A stretch of 64,000 bases of DNA from positions 2,108,001 through 2,172,000 of the forward strand of contig CAJFCV020000001.1 in assembly GCA_904066235.2 (NCBI GenBank), given 5' to 3'. Numbering within the stretch: position 1 is the first letter of the stretch; each line of letters starts with the position of its first letter. The DNA is from Bursaphelenchus xylophilus. Taxonomy: Eukaryota > Nematoda > Chromadorea > Rhabditida > Aphelenchoididae. Below the pieces are notes generated by a model. That model searched no databases, was not told the DNA's origin, and saw only the letters and a list, made by a program, of their open reading frames with translations. Of the stretch, positions 11,978-24,420 are shown piece by piece. The position numbers were made by a program, and so were the translations under genes.

Positions 11978-12250
11978 ACTTTCGTCCATGGATAATTTCT
12001 AATGCATTTTGCCCTAAAATTTAACCACCGAAGAAAGTTTTCGAATAATCTCCCCATTTCGCGAGAAACACTCTATAAGTGCCGCATATTACCCTCTTGC
12101 GTAACACTCTTCCACCCTTTAATTAGCCTCGGGCAACAAATTTTGAAATTGCTTTTCGGTTTGAGGCCAAAACGAAACATATTCAAGAACTTTCGTCCAT
12201 GAATATTTTCTAGTGCAAATTGCATTAGAAATTATTCATGGACGAAAGTT
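11978..12250. repeat. TTTCGTCCATGGATAATTTC palindromic repeat pair
   Basis: An incomplete copy at 11978-12026 and a full inverted repeat at 12189-12250 flank about 160 bp. A related block lies at 12860-13025, and both blocks are preceded by a TATCAGTC MITE. This suggests a segmental duplication of roughly 330-440 bp. Confidence 0.7.
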
Positions 12251-12697
12251 GTTGGATAAATTTTCGAATTTGCACGAATCACGTGAAAATTTACCTCAGG
12301 GTTTGTAGTATGTTCCGTATGCAAGTTCTGCATACGTATTTGGCTCTGGACTGATAAATCTTTGCATGTCCAGAAAATGTGTCACGGTGATTTCTGTTTA
12401 AAATGCGCCAGTGGCATAAATAACGGTGGTATATGGTTATGAATACCCCTCGAGCATGGAAAAGAGTTTAGGTATTGCAAAGCTTCTCTCCAGTGGCAAA
12501 AATCTACAAAAATACAGCAAAATTCAGAAAATTCGTCATCCAAATGTTCGCCTTTCAAAAGTTTTGAGCGTAAATTTCTTTGTGGGCGCCCATGGACACT
12601 CTAGGGAGGATTGTTATCCCAATACAGCCGTTCTTTATACCACCTACACATTTTAAACAAATGTCATCGCGACCCATTTTCTAGACACACACAGATT

Positions 12698-12848
12698 TAT
12701 CAGTCTGTCGAGAAAATAATGAGCAAAATGTAGCTGCGTCAATTGCGTCGCTGAAGTGAAAAACAATTTGATTTTCTCCGCGACACAATTCATTTTCTCG
12801 GCGGCGATGTGATTTTCGATGCGACAGAGCCCATTATTTTCCCGACAA
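12698..12848. mobile_element. TATCAGTC-type MITE
   Basis: The left end TATCAGTCTGTCGAGAAAAT is intact. The right end has decayed after CATTATTTTCCCGACA. Internal blocks match the family. Confidence 0.8.
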
Positions 12849-12971
12849 ATTTTTATAAGTCCCGAGCCATATATACACGGCTTTTATACGTAATTTCCTC
12901 TCTATTTTAATTAGCCGCAGGCAAGATGTTTTGCAATTCTTGAGACAAAGCCAAATTATCACACGAGTTGT

Positions 12972-13025
12972 GTCTATGGATAATTTCTAGTGCAATTTGC
13001 CCTACAAATTATCCATGGAAAAAGG
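12972..13025. repeat. ATGGATAATTTCTAGTGCAA palindrome
   Basis: Inverted repeat of about 22-bp arms, third copy of the motif also seen at 11978 and 12189. Confidence 0.75.
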
Positions 13026-13445
13026 TGTTTGGCCAAAATAGAAAACATGTTATTAGCGATAAGCTGAATGACTGTAAATGCATGATATGCCTGCTAGACC
13101 TCATTTTCATGTTCAATTTGCAATAACGCCCAACTTATCAGTTATCCGCAACAACGCCTCGTATCTATTGACAAAAAAGGGAGGGTTATTTGTATAAATA
13201 TATATTGGCCCACAAAGACCCCTACGTGTCTCCCGCACGCATCAGAATTAGGCGTCCTCGCGGGCGTTTTCCCGGAAACACCCAAAAATGGTATCGCTTC
13301 TTTTTTGGGCAGGGCTAATTTCTCTCCGATTAAAATTAAAATTTTTTTTTATATGTTTGATTAATACGCCAAAAGCTTGGACTACAATTAACGATCGTAC
13401 GAAAGGTTTGATCCTTGGATATAAAGTTATTTTGTAGCTAAAAAG

Positions 13446-13930
13446 GACGTTTTATACGACGAAGCGGCTTCACAAATATTTTATCGTATAAAATGTCAAA
13501 CAAACATGTGTGCCGTGTCCCATTCGGTGTAGTGGCATAAAAAAATATCGCGATCAATACAAGAGAGGATTAAATTGAAAATCTGTCATAGGCAATATGT
13601 TATAGTCCCAATAATCGCTAGAAATCTTTTGTCGTATAAAGTGTCGCCTAATAGAGGAAACATGATTATTTTTTGATATTGCAATCCTAACATGACTAGA
13701 ACACGCTGCATTAAAACGTTACTTGAAGTCACAGCTAGGAGACATTTTATACGCTGAAAAATATTCATAAATGTTTGATCATATAAGATGTCGCAATAGA
13801 TAGCCCTTGTATGGAGTCCATCCCAAATGTGGCAATAAGACTATCTAGCCACAAAAAATTAAAATATAGATTTAGAGGGACATTTTATACGCTAAACCAT
13901 TTCTACAAAACTTTCATCGTATAAAATGTC
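13446..13930. repeat. Hairpin cluster 10 (4 long-loop palindromes)
   Basis: Copies at 13446-13497, 13592-13646 (left arm badly eroded), 13741-13792 and 13879-13930; gaps 94, 94 and 86 bp. The gap is kept even where one arm has lost its match. Confidence 0.88.
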
Positions 13931-14760
13931 GTCCTGCCGATTTATACTTCTCAACCGTGTCTTATCTCCCGCAAAAGACAGGAAGACGTCTAAAAGACAT
14001 AAAACCGAATTCTAAACGACAAAGATTCTCTTCCGCAAAAATTTTTATCAGAATTTCATAACTTCCCGAAAATATTTGGCTGATTAACGAACAAAAACCC
14101 CCTCAAATTGGTGGAGAAAGCGCTTTTAATTAGTTCTAATTAGCCAATTACATGCACTGCTAATCGCCCTCATGGTAAACAAGTGGGATCTACGTTAATG
14201 TGCAAATAAAATGAAAATAAAAGGATTTATGGGATTTCTTGGGAAGAATCGAAAGCGAAAAGAACCAAAATCCTAAAATACTGAGAAAAGAGACGAAGAC
14301 AGCAGAAATTAAATTTGAGAGGATGAAAATTAGGGGTGATAGAAAAGTTTGGAAGTCAAAATTTTAGTAAAATCAGAAAATTTTGTTTTTAATTAAAAAA
14401 ATGAAAAATTTCAAAGTGCTCAGATTTTGATGAAATTTGGCACAAATTAACTTTACAAAATTATAAGGCATAAGCGAGATTCTTAGGTTATATTCTGCAG
14501 GAACCACCTAAATTTTTAGGTCTAAAAATGTAAAAAATTCTGATTTTTCAAAAATTTTCTGGTAAAAAATCATCGTTTTGTGGCAATAGAAAGTACAATT
14601 CTCACTGCAAAAAATCAATTCTTTTCGGAGAACAAATGCGAAACAACATTACCAAAAAAATTTTTTTTGCCTCCTCTCTCATTTTCCATGGCTATCGCCC
14701 ACAAAGATTGTTTAATATCCCAACCGACACTGCAACTCGCGACTTTCAAAAAGTCTGTAA
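13931..14760. other. Intergenic, no gene seen
   Basis: AT-rich sequence. Around 14400-14520 it resembles the interior of the CAGGGGAAGTACTCC family (the GATTTTGATGAAATTTGGC block). No coding structure. Confidence 0.4.
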
Positions 14761-14764
14761 CTTA

Positions 14765-15690
14765 TGTGTGGTCTATGTAAAGCATATCTGCCAAATTTGG
14801 AGGAAATCCGACAATCGGCCCTTGAGCAATTTACAAAATAAAATTTTTTGATTTTTTTTGATTTTTCAGAAAAAAATTCAATATTAAACCTTTAAAAAGT
14901 TTTGTAAATATATTTGTGGCCATGTAGAGTCCATGTGCAAAATTTGAGGCAAATCGAAAAATCGGCCCTCGAGCAATTTACAAAACAAATTTTTTTGATT
15001 TTTTTGATTTTTTCAGCGAAAAAATCAGTTTTAAATCTCCAAAAAATTTCAGAAATATACAGGGTGGTTCAACTAAGTTCGCGGATGTAAAATGCTTATA
15101 ACTTTTTATAGGATTGTTCAATTTTTATGAGCAATACCTCATTTTATTCCTTAGTAGTTACCATTTTGTTTAAAAAAAAAGATCATTAAAAATGATCTGT
15201 CCTACGTCGAGTTATGACCCTTCAAAGTCAAACATGCTTTTTCACGTAAATTTTAAAAAAATTTACGGATTTTTTCGGATTTTCGGATTTTTTTTTGATT
15301 CCATCGTATTCTACGCAAAATTCTATGACTTCTGAAGCCCACTTACAATTTACAATTATCGACCGGTCGAAAGTTATAAGCGATTTTCGAGATTTTTCGG
15401 AAATTTCCAGATTGAAGCGTGAAAAGGCAAGTTTGACTTTGAAGGGTCATAACTCGACGTAGGATTGATCATTGTTAATGATCTTTTTTTTTAAACAAAA
15501 TGGTAACTACTAAGGAATAAAATGAGCTATTGCTCATAAAAATTGAACAATCCTATAAAAAGTTATAAGCATTTTACATCCGCGAACTTAGCTGAACCAC
15601 CCTGTATTTCTGGGCCATGCAGAGTCTATGTAAAAAATTTGAAGAAAATCCGACATTCCGCCCCCGAGCAATTCAAATTTTAATTCCTAA
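14765..15690. repeat. ~148-bp tandem repeat, three units, third split by a MITE
   Basis: Units start near 14765, 14917 and 15606 (about 148 bp apart once the 547-bp insertion and duplicated TA are removed). Shared blocks are a GTGGCCATGTAGAGTC-like start, a CCGACAATCGGCCC-like middle and a GAGCAATTTACAAAA-like end. Confidence 0.7.
15060..15604. mobile_element. 545-bp palindromic mariner-type MITE
   Basis: Almost the whole element is an inverted repeat starting CAGGGTGGTTCAACTAAGTT and flanked by TA (15058-15059 and 15605-15606). The neighbouring tandem unit near 14908 preserves the empty site. Terminal sequence and TA target fit Tc1/mariner. There is no transposase. Confidence 0.88.
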
Positions 15691-17552
15691 ATCAGAAAAA
15701 AATCAATAATAAGAAAATCTGCGCTGTCCATTACCTAAATAAATAAAAATGTTGAAGCATCCCACCTCAAGACTCCATTTTCATTTCCCCGCTCCCTAAA
15801 GGAATCCCTCTTCCTTTTTTGGAGCACACGTAAACGGCCTGGGAAAGTGGATGAGAACCTGAAATTAAGACGTTCTTAGAACTGTCACGTCAAACACGGC
15901 TATGAAACGCGAAAAAAATACAATGTGAAAGAAAGGAAAAATGGAATATTTGAGATTTTGGTGCATAAATAAAAAATTGTAGAGTCAAAAAATTGGTTGG
16001 ATATAAAAAATTTTTGTTATAGAGAGGTTTATTTTTTTTGACATTTTTTGATGCCAGATGTTGATGAAACTTGGCAAAAATTTAGATTGTGATTTTCGAA
16101 GTTACTTGCGAAATTTTTAGCTCGCGTTATGCAGAAACAGTTGAGATTTTTTAAAATTCCAAAAGTTGAAAAATGAAAAAAAAAGTTCAGAATAAATTAA
16201 AAAAAATTTTTTTGGCCCTATCCCCGAAAATTTCTCACAGAAAAAATATATTTTTTTTATGGAAACGTTGTGGTAAAAGTAAGGCTGAAATTTCTTACTC
16301 TTTTCTTATAAAAAAGTCATCAATTTGCTGTCTCGGATTCGAAATATTCGGCTCTAAAAAAGTTATCCCGATCTTTGGGCTCATATAATTAATCCCTTTT
16401 TATTTTTGGATAAATTTCTTATCAAAATTCACAAAAGGCGACATCTTATACGAAAAAAAGAAAAAAATTTTCATCGTATAAAATGTCGCTTTATCATATG
16501 AGAAGTTGAGAACTTAGATTCTGTATAAAAATCTCGTATGCGCCGTAGAAAATATTAATTTAAAATTGTGCCAAACTTGAAAGTCCAAAAAAAATATTTT
16601 TTTTTTCAAATTCAAAAATTCAAAAAATCAATTTTTTTTCAAATTCAAAAAACCCAGAAAAAAAGTTTTTTAGCCACAAACTAAAATTTATCCGACGTTT
16701 TTCCCCTCAGCAAAACTTTTGCGGCCATTAAACATAAATTGGCCTCAAAGCGCCGCAAAAAGCCGAAAACATAAATATTTAAATTATGAGAAAGTGATGT
16801 CAAAAAAAAACGGAAAAAAAATAAAAAAAAATAACGAGACACTTGAATTGAGGTTTGCAAAAGCGAGAGTAATCAAATCCGCGAAAATGATGCGATATAG
16901 TGCAGCGAAAAGTAATAATAATGGCTAGTCAGGAAGTCAAGAGAGTTTTTGCAAGGAGATAATTGGATTTATGGGGATTAACTAGGGAGTTTGGATAATA
17001 TTGCTTTACAAAACTGATGGGGGGAGAATTCGCGGGAGTTGTTGAAGGTTGATGAAAAGAAAAAAATTCAAAAATTCAAAAAAATTTCAAAAATGTTTCG
17101 AATTTAAAATTGATTTTTATCCCATTTCGTGGCCTTATTTGCCATGGATAGTTATGAACACATTACAAAAGTTTCTCCAACGTATTTTACAAACTAAAAC
17201 ATTAATTTATTTCATAAGCTTTGCTCTCATTTTGAGTCTTCTTTCAATTCCTTGTTGGCATCATTTGCACGTAAAAAATGTCAAAAACAATAGACTATTT
17301 CATGTTGTTTGTCGCACTCAAATATCGGATTCCCATGGGGCTCACCTCACACTATCAATTCAGGGTTGTTTTTGGCCAATGATTTGTAGGGTTAGACCAC
17401 AAAAGTTTTTTCTTGCTATTTTGAGGCTACTGTAAAGATTGTTACAATTTGGATACAAACAACTTTGTAAAACTAATGAATATAGAATGAAAAACGACAA
17501 TTACGAAGTAAAAATGTATTATTTAGCCTTGAAAAGGTTTTTTACGCTAAGT
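15690..17552. other. Intergenic; one isolated hairpin at 16440-16487
   Basis: A lone long-loop GACATCTTATACG palindrome lies at 16440-16487. An AT-rich 128-codon frame at 17049-17435 (plus) has one hydrophobic stretch but no supporting signals and is not called. CGTATTTTAC occurs at 17181. Confidence 0.45.
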
Positions 17553-17866
17553 GACATTTTATACGATAAAAAAGTTTTCATCGTATAAAATGTCATCCAG
17601 CGGCTAGATAACAAAAATGGCCTAATTACACTTCAAAAAATGAATAGGAAAAATATGTAATGGAGCAACGTCGCAGAACTTAAAAAAAAGAGACATTTTA
17701 TACGATTAAACATTGTCATCGTATAAAATGTCACCCGTCTTTGAAGCACAAACAACATGCAAAATTCGTATATAAAATATTTTACAAGATTGTCAGGCAC
17801 AACAATTAGGGTTTCCCCCTAATGACACCTTTTATACGCTAAAACATGTCTTTCGTATAAAATGTC
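17553..17866. repeat. Hairpin cluster 11 (3 palindromes)
   Basis: Copies at 17553-17594, 17692-17732 and 17824-17866; gaps 97 and 91 bp. Confidence 0.9.
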
Positions 17867-18301
17867 GCCCTACCAAAAACCGACACAATTATCGGAATTT
17901 TGAAGAAAATATGACTATTTTAACTCGTCCCACATTTCATTCAAAATCCCACACAACCTCCACTCTCCGCCAATCCCACCCATAAAACTATATTATACTT
18001 GACCCCTAGTCCAAAAGAGCAACGAAAAGTTTTGGGCAAACAAAGAAACCCAACAAATTGACAATATTTGCGAAGACTACAGGGGAACCGAGACGTCCCC
18101 CCACTTTAAAAAGTTTTTTGAGAAAAAAGTTTTTTTGCGAAATCCCCGTCTCGGATTCGAAATATCCGGCCCCAAAAAAAGTTATCTTGATCTTTGTGCT
18201 CTTTTAATGGAAATAGTCGAAAGCGGAATTTTGAGAGCTTAGAAGACAACTCTTTAATTCTTTTCTATTTAAAAAAATCTTTTCAAGACATATGGAAAAG
18301 C

Positions 18302-18776
18302 GACATTTTATACGAAAAGATGTTTCATCGTGTAAAATGTCGCTTTATCATATTTGAAATTCCATAATCAATGTAGTTATTGCTTTTTTCTTGTTGCCGT
18401 AGCGCACTAACATTAGTTTTAGGCATATAACGTCAAGTGACATTTTATACGCAAAAATGCTTTGTGAAAAGTTTAATCGTATAAAACGTCGCTCAAAAAA
18501 AAAGTTTAAAAAGTAATGCTGTTGCAACCGTTTCCGGCTGTATGACTTACTAAATGACCAAAAATGTGTCTATCCAAAGCATCAGATGACATTTTATACG
18601 ATGAAACATTTAATCGTATAAGATGTCTCCAAAAACTGTTTCGACCAATTTTTTGTTACTTTGGCATTAATTATGCTAGTGTAATGCAAGCCATATTCTT
18701 AAACTGCCATGATAGTCGTTGGGCGACATGTTATACAACCGGAAGTTTTGCGAAATCTTTTATCGTATAAGATGTC
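18302..18776. repeat. Hairpin cluster 12 (4 palindromes)
   Basis: Copies at 18302-18341, 18439-18490, 18588-18627 and 18725-18776. The three gaps are all 97 bp although loop lengths alternate short, long, short, long. This is the most regular cluster in the window. Confidence 0.92.
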
Positions 18777-19058
18777 GCCAAAGCGCAAAGTTTCCCTCAG
18801 TTTCAGCTGTTCATTGTAAACCTGGAAAAGAACATTGAACATTGTACTTTTCAATTCTTTGTTACAAAAGAGATTGTGTTGCAGCGGATCCGGATCTTCT
18901 TGGCGTCCGCATCAAAGAGATCTCCTAATCCCTTGCAAAAAAATTCTGCTTTGTGACGAAAACTTTTGATCGAAGTCAGGCAAAAGATGTCAAGAAAAAC
19001 GACGCGGATGATTTAGTAAATTTAATCCTACAACTCTGGTTCTTATTCTTGCATTGGC

Positions 19059-19226
19059 GACATTTTATACGTTAGAAACGTTTCATCGTATAAAGTATCA
19101 CCTAATAGTAAAAAATATTGAGGCTAGGTGAAAGTAGAACCAATAAAAAAGTCTGTTTACAAATTTCCCAAAATTTCTCGCCTGTGTGACATTTTATACG
19201 TAAAAAACTTTCCATGGTATAAAATG
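19059..19226. repeat. Hairpin cluster 13 (2 palindromes)
   Basis: Copies at 19059-19100 and 19188-19226, gap 87 bp. The right flank (19227-19352) is homologous to those after clusters 7 and 14b. Confidence 0.88.
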
Positions 19227-19354
19227 TCGCCTTCGCTTAAAACGATCTCAAAAAACGCTGAGGCTGCTAAAAACAACTTTTCATTTGTCAGAACAAGAGG
19301 AAATTCTAATTGAAGCATCACGTTATTATATCTCATACGTTATATAACGCACGG

Positions 19355-19510
19355 TATCAGTCCGTCGGAAAAATAATGAGAACTCTGTCTCATCCAAAAT
19401 CGCATCGCTACCAAAAAAAATTGTATAGCGGCAAAATCTAATTGATTTTCAATTCAGCGACACAATAGGCTCAGCGACATTGCCCTCATTATTTTCCCGA
19501 CAGACCGATA
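19355..19510. mobile_element. TATCAGTC-type MITE
   Basis: TATCAGTCCGTCGG at the left and CCGACAGACCGATA at the right. It follows the conserved flank of a hairpin cluster, as does the partial copy at 24311. Confidence 0.85.
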
Positions 19511-21417
19511 CTACTCTTGACGTAAACAAAACAAATTTCCCTTCAAAACCCCCCACCAGCTAATCCAATTATTAATCTCAAGTGTGTTCCTGTAAATACT
19601 CTACAATTTGAGAGCAAATTTCACAAAAACTCCCGCGACGTATTATCCCTCGAAGTGGCCCTCAAAATGAACCCAAATTTATTATTTCTGGAGAGATAAT
19701 CCAGGAAGTCTTCTTTTTTTATTGAAAACACAAATAAACTTTCGAATTTCGAAACGCAATTGATTGTGGACTGTAGCGGGCAATAGTTTAGTGGGAAATA
19801 CAAAAGATGGGGAGATTTTGAAATTTTGAAATTTAAAAGGGAAGCCTTACAGGTGCAAGTGCAACGCTCAGACTTTCTTTAAATTTTGCACACACCTCTG
19901 GCATAGACCGCAAATCAATTCCTGAAAGTTTTGGCTCACGATTTGCGGGCGCAGCCGAGACATTCAACAATCTTTGAGGCCGAGAGAGTACGCGAAATGC
20001 GGAGAGCGGTCACAGAGACGACACTTTTTAGCCTTATCTTTGCGAGTTTAAATCTTTTTTGTAAAAAAATTACATTCTACCATAGAAATAGACGTGAAAA
20101 AATTCATAGAACTAATAAACATTACTATTATAGCTTGCGTTTTGCAGAAAGAACCGATTTTTTAGTCCAAAAGTTGGTGAAAAACCAGATTTTTTTTTCG
20201 CCTTTCAGGCATGAAAAATTTTCAGCTACTTACTTCTAACGGGCAAGGCAACGTTTCCACAAAAAATCGTTTTTTCCCTACCAAAATTGGCTGATTTATG
20301 GCCAAAAAGCGGTTCTCTCTCTCTGACCGCCCTCCATATTTTGCCTACCCTCTTCGCGGCCCTTGTAAAGCGCAAGTTAAAATTTACAGACATTGATATG
20401 TAACCATTTAGAGACATGTATGTCGAAACTACAGAAAAAATACTTCATTACGAGCGCCGCACTTTGTAATTATGTGCGTCGCAGTTGTTATACGCAGAGC
20501 ATTTCTTTGTTTGTTCCAAAGTAATAGATGGGCCATATCTTGGACATAATGCAACACAAAAGGTTGCTTTATGGCTTTTTTGAAAGCTTATGGTCTATTG
20601 GAATAATCGAATATTCCCTAATTTACTGTCTAAATTTATCGACCAAAATATCGACCATTTTTCTAATTTCTCAAATTTCTTTCTCGTTCCAAAGTTTTGC
20701 CAGGAAATCGTCTTTTATAGCCCATATAAGAAGGCTAATACACCATATATTACTCTCTAATTTTATCGACCGAATTATCGCCCATTCAGAGAAAATCGGA
20801 CAGTCGCACAACCCACCCACCAAAGAAATATTTCTCTCTAAAAAAACGTCATATCCCCGTTAAAAATCCCACTACCGTAGCTTCAGCCCCTCTTCAGCGG
20901 CCATGGAAACCGCGTCGAAAAACAGAAAACGCAAAAAGCCCCGAGGCGTTTCGGAACGGGGCAAACTTTTTGACAAGAATAAGCGATGACAAATTAATTT
21001 TTCATAAGTCCGCGGAAGAGTGCCCTTTCAAGGGCCCCGACCGCAAATTGGAAAGCTCGCCTCAGGCTCGAAAAGAGAAACTTTCCTTCGACTTTTAACC
21101 GCCTAATTGGCCGCGAAATGTAGGCCAAGCATCTTTTTTTCGAGCGCCTCGAAACGTTGGGGAGGTGGAAGAATTTTGTTTTGTTTTTTTTTGTTTTTTG
21201 GAGTCTTGACGGAGATTACAGCTGCAACAATCAACAATTTTTATGGAGGAAAAATTAGAAAATTGTTTCATTTCTTGTTTTTGGAGCAAGAATAAATGCA
21301 AGAAAAATTTTAAAAACTAAAAAAAAAAATAAAAAAATTTTCAACAAAAAAATTAAAATAAAAATTAAGAAAATGTCAAAAAATATATAAAAACAAACAA
21401 AAAAGTGACCAAAAATT

Positions 21418-21453
<36 letters not shown>

Positions 21454-22749
21454 GAAAAATTTTTAAACACTGCAAAATATCAGTTTGTCTTCTCAATCTG
21501 CAACAGTGTTTTGCATTGACGATGGACTGGCATCTATAAAAAAAAATCATTAAAAAAATTCCAAAAATTCGCCAAAAAAATACAAAAAAAAAACGCAAAA
21601 TAATTTAAAAAAAAAATAATTTTTTTTTTGAAATTATAATACCTCCACAAAGCTCACAAAATCCACAAAATTTTTTTTCAAAATACATTTTTCTTCCACA
21701 AAAACTCATTCAATTAGCCACGTGCCGTTTTATTAATTCCCTATTACTCCCTTCATTTATACTAGTCCGTTGTTAAAGTCGCTGGAGTGATTCTTGGCGT
21801 CTGTACTGTACAGAAAAAGTCAAGGTTCGAGCGACAGCTCGGAAAAAATTTATTGTACAATGCAAAATTCGAGAAATTGCACAGTGCAAAATGAACCTTT
21901 ATTTACGCACCAGACACGACAGAGGCCGGACCGGGCTTCGAAAATTTCAAAAGGGCCTGGCCGCCCTTTTCTGGGGCCGGGTTTTGTTATTTGAAACGTT
22001 GCTGGCAGCGATAATACACCCTAAAAACGAGCCAAAAAACAATGCCAAAATAATGCAAAAATGGCGAAAAAATTTACATTCAAAATTAATAAATAAATGT
22101 ATTTTTAGAGGCCGTGCCGGGGCTGAAAAACCTCTAGGCCGGGGTGTAGGCCCCCATGGGCCGGGTCGAGCTTTGGAAACTTCGAAAAAAGCCAGGCCGA
22201 CTTTCCCGGGGCTGGGCCAGAGGCTCAAAAATGCCAAAATTTTTCCAGCCCTCTAGCCATGTCTGCTTCACACACATGTCGCAAAAATCAATCCAGCGAC
22301 TTTGCGAACGGACTAGTAACTAAAATATATATATGTATATATAAATATATATGTATATTTTCTCAAAATAAAATAAAAAATAAAGAAAAGTGACAAAGCA
22401 AATCCTCAGAAAACAAAGAATCATCAATGTTACGCAATACTCGGTGTAGTCATCACCAAAAACCAGAATTAAAAAGTAAAAAACGTATAAAGTAAGGTCA
22501 TCGATTGCAGAAACCGGGGGCACGGATTTCGAGTATTCAAAGGGATTTTTGTTGGCACTTTATCCGGTATTAACCGTGAGAAATGAGAAACAGTATTATG
22601 TAATTGCAAAGGTCGGATGAATCCACGAATGAAACGGGGAGAGGGGAACGGTAGAAGGGAGATTGTAGGCAGTAGAAAACAACGGAAAAAAACATTTTGA
22701 AAATGGGAATTTTGTAGTTCGTTTTGACGGAGTAATTTGCAAAAATAAA
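19511..22749. other. Intergenic, decayed repeats, no gene seen
   Basis: 19930-20400 carries interior blocks of the CAGGGGAAGTACTCC family in opposing orientations. 20870-21120 is a GC-richer non-repetitive patch without an open gene. A poly-A tract lies at about 21421-21450. 21900-22250 is rich in GGCCGGGC-type motifs, also seen at 55985-56110. An AT dinucleotide microsatellite lies at about 22325-22360. Confidence 0.45.
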
Positions 22750-22811
22750 AATCTGTCAGCGAAGCGATCGGCGCAGCGGCACTGCTCATTATTTTCCCGA
22801 CAGACTTATAG
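22750..22811. mobile_element. Truncated TATCAGTC-type MITE (right half)
   Basis: Only the GCTCATTATTTTCCCGACAG end and adjoining GCGATCGGCGCAGCG block remain. Confidence 0.75.
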
Positions 22812-23365
22812 AATTCTTACTTTAAGCGATGATCGCTTTTTTTTGCGTTTTTGCTTTTCCAGAGAAGTGCCCACAGTCCGACGCTCAAATTTTGATCCAT
22901 CTTGGCACATTTCCACCAACTTTCCTAATATAAAGACAAAGTTTTGACCAAAAAAACCCGAAAATTAAAGGTCTGTAGCTTGTGACCAAAGAGAGTTGTA
23001 TTTTAACCGTGTTATTGAGAAATTGAGAATCGGAAAGACTAGAAATACCTGTGATTACGCAATTCCCGGGTAAGAGCTACATTCTTTTGTTTTTTGGACC
23101 CAGAAGGCCAAAAATAGCGGCACAGTAAGGGATAGACAGTTTAAGTGAAAACTCGAGTGGATTTGGGTAGAAAAGGACGAAAAAAGTAGGAGTACCGTAT
23201 ATCGGATGTGTTGAAGGACGGTTCAGTTTGTAAAATATGTACGTTGTTCTGGAAATCACATACTAATAAGGAAAAGCACACATTTTTCGATGTTTTTTCT
23301 ACGAAATTTCTAACATAAAACCTCTTTTTCATCAAAAAAATTTCTTGTCAAAATTTATGAAAAGG

Positions 23366-23533
23366 CGACATTTTATACGACAAAATTTTTCATCGTATAA
23401 AATGTCGCCTTATCATACAAAAAACAAAATTTGATGCCTCTATACCTTGTTGATCGCAATGGAAACAATTGGTTTGAAAATTTATGAAAAGGCGACATTT
23501 TATACGACAAAATGTTTTATCGTATAAAATGTC
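23366..23533. repeat. Hairpin cluster 14 (2 palindromes)
   Basis: Copies at 23366-23406 and 23493-23533, gap 86 bp. Each is followed by a similar sequence starting GCCTTATCATAC, so here the unit is plainly a recent tandem duplication of about 127 bp. The palindrome extends outward to AAGGCGAC...GTCGCCTT. Confidence 0.92.
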
Positions 23534-24030
23534 GCCTTATCATACTAGAACTAAAATTTGGTGCCTCCACACCCTGCTGATCACAATGGAAGACAAAAAC
23601 AATTTCCCAATTTTCTTCCTCCCCCACCCACCCCTGCAGGGGCGAAACGCAGGAAATTTGGAATGCAAATTAATCCAATCTGCCCTTTCAACAAAAACAA
23701 ATAACCCAATTTGGCGGAATTTGTAGGCCAGAACGGGATTTTTCACAAATGCGGTTTGGGTGGAAAAATATGCAAATTGGCTTAAGTGGAGCCAAATTCG
23801 ATAAAAATTTAGCGGGAGTAAACAGATTTTTCAGCTTTTCCCGTGCATGATGTCATAAGGAAGGGGTTAAGGAGGGGGTTAACAAGGGCTAGGCATCCTC
23901 TCGAAATTAGTTTGAAGAGAGAGTCAGCAAGGGTTATTAGTATAATAATTTTGAGACAACTCGTAGTTGATATGGATTAAAAATTTTTTGTAATTTGATG
24001 AAAAATGGGTTCAGATTAACATGGCAAAAA

Positions 24031-24126
24031 TATCAGTCTGTCGGGAAAATAATGAGCATTCTGTCGCATCGAAAATCGCATGGCCACCGAGAAAATGAAT
24101 TGTGTCGCAGCAAAATCGAATTTTCA
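24031..24126. mobile_element. Truncated TATCAGTC-type MITE (left part)
   Basis: Starts TATCAGTCTGTCGGGAAAAT and is cut off before the right end. Confidence 0.8.
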
Positions 24127-24143
24127 CAAATTTCTTGCCTAGG

Positions 24144-24311
24144 TGACATTTTATACGTTAAAAACGTTTCATCGTATAAAATGTAGCCTCCCCTAAAATA
24201 AGGTGAAAACATCCTGAGGCTGCTGAAAACAACAGTTTAGTAGTCGGAAAAAGCAGAAAATTCGCCTGAAAACATCACAAAATTAGATCTCATACACTAT
24301 GTTACACTGTC
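24144..24311. repeat. Single hairpin plus conserved flank (cluster 14b)
   Basis: Palindrome 24144-24185 is followed by about 125 bp homologous to 9134-9275 and 19227-19352, ending at another MITE. Confidence 0.85.
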
Positions 24312-24312
24312 T

Positions 24313-24420
24313 CAGTCTGTCGGGAAAATAGTGAGCTCTCTGTCGCGACGAAAATCTCTTCGCCTCCGAAAAAATTAGTTGGGTAGCGGCAAGATCAAAT
24401 TATTTTTTACTTTAGCAATC
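24313..24420. mobile_element. Truncated TATCAGTC-type MITE (left part)
   Basis: Starts CAGTCTGTCGGGAAAATAGT; the right end is missing. Confidence 0.75.

Noticed and set aside
17049..17435. 128-codon plus-strand frame with a hydrophobic segment
   Set aside because: AT-driven composition, no acceptor before the start, no motif; hydrophobic stretches are expected from T-rich DNA.
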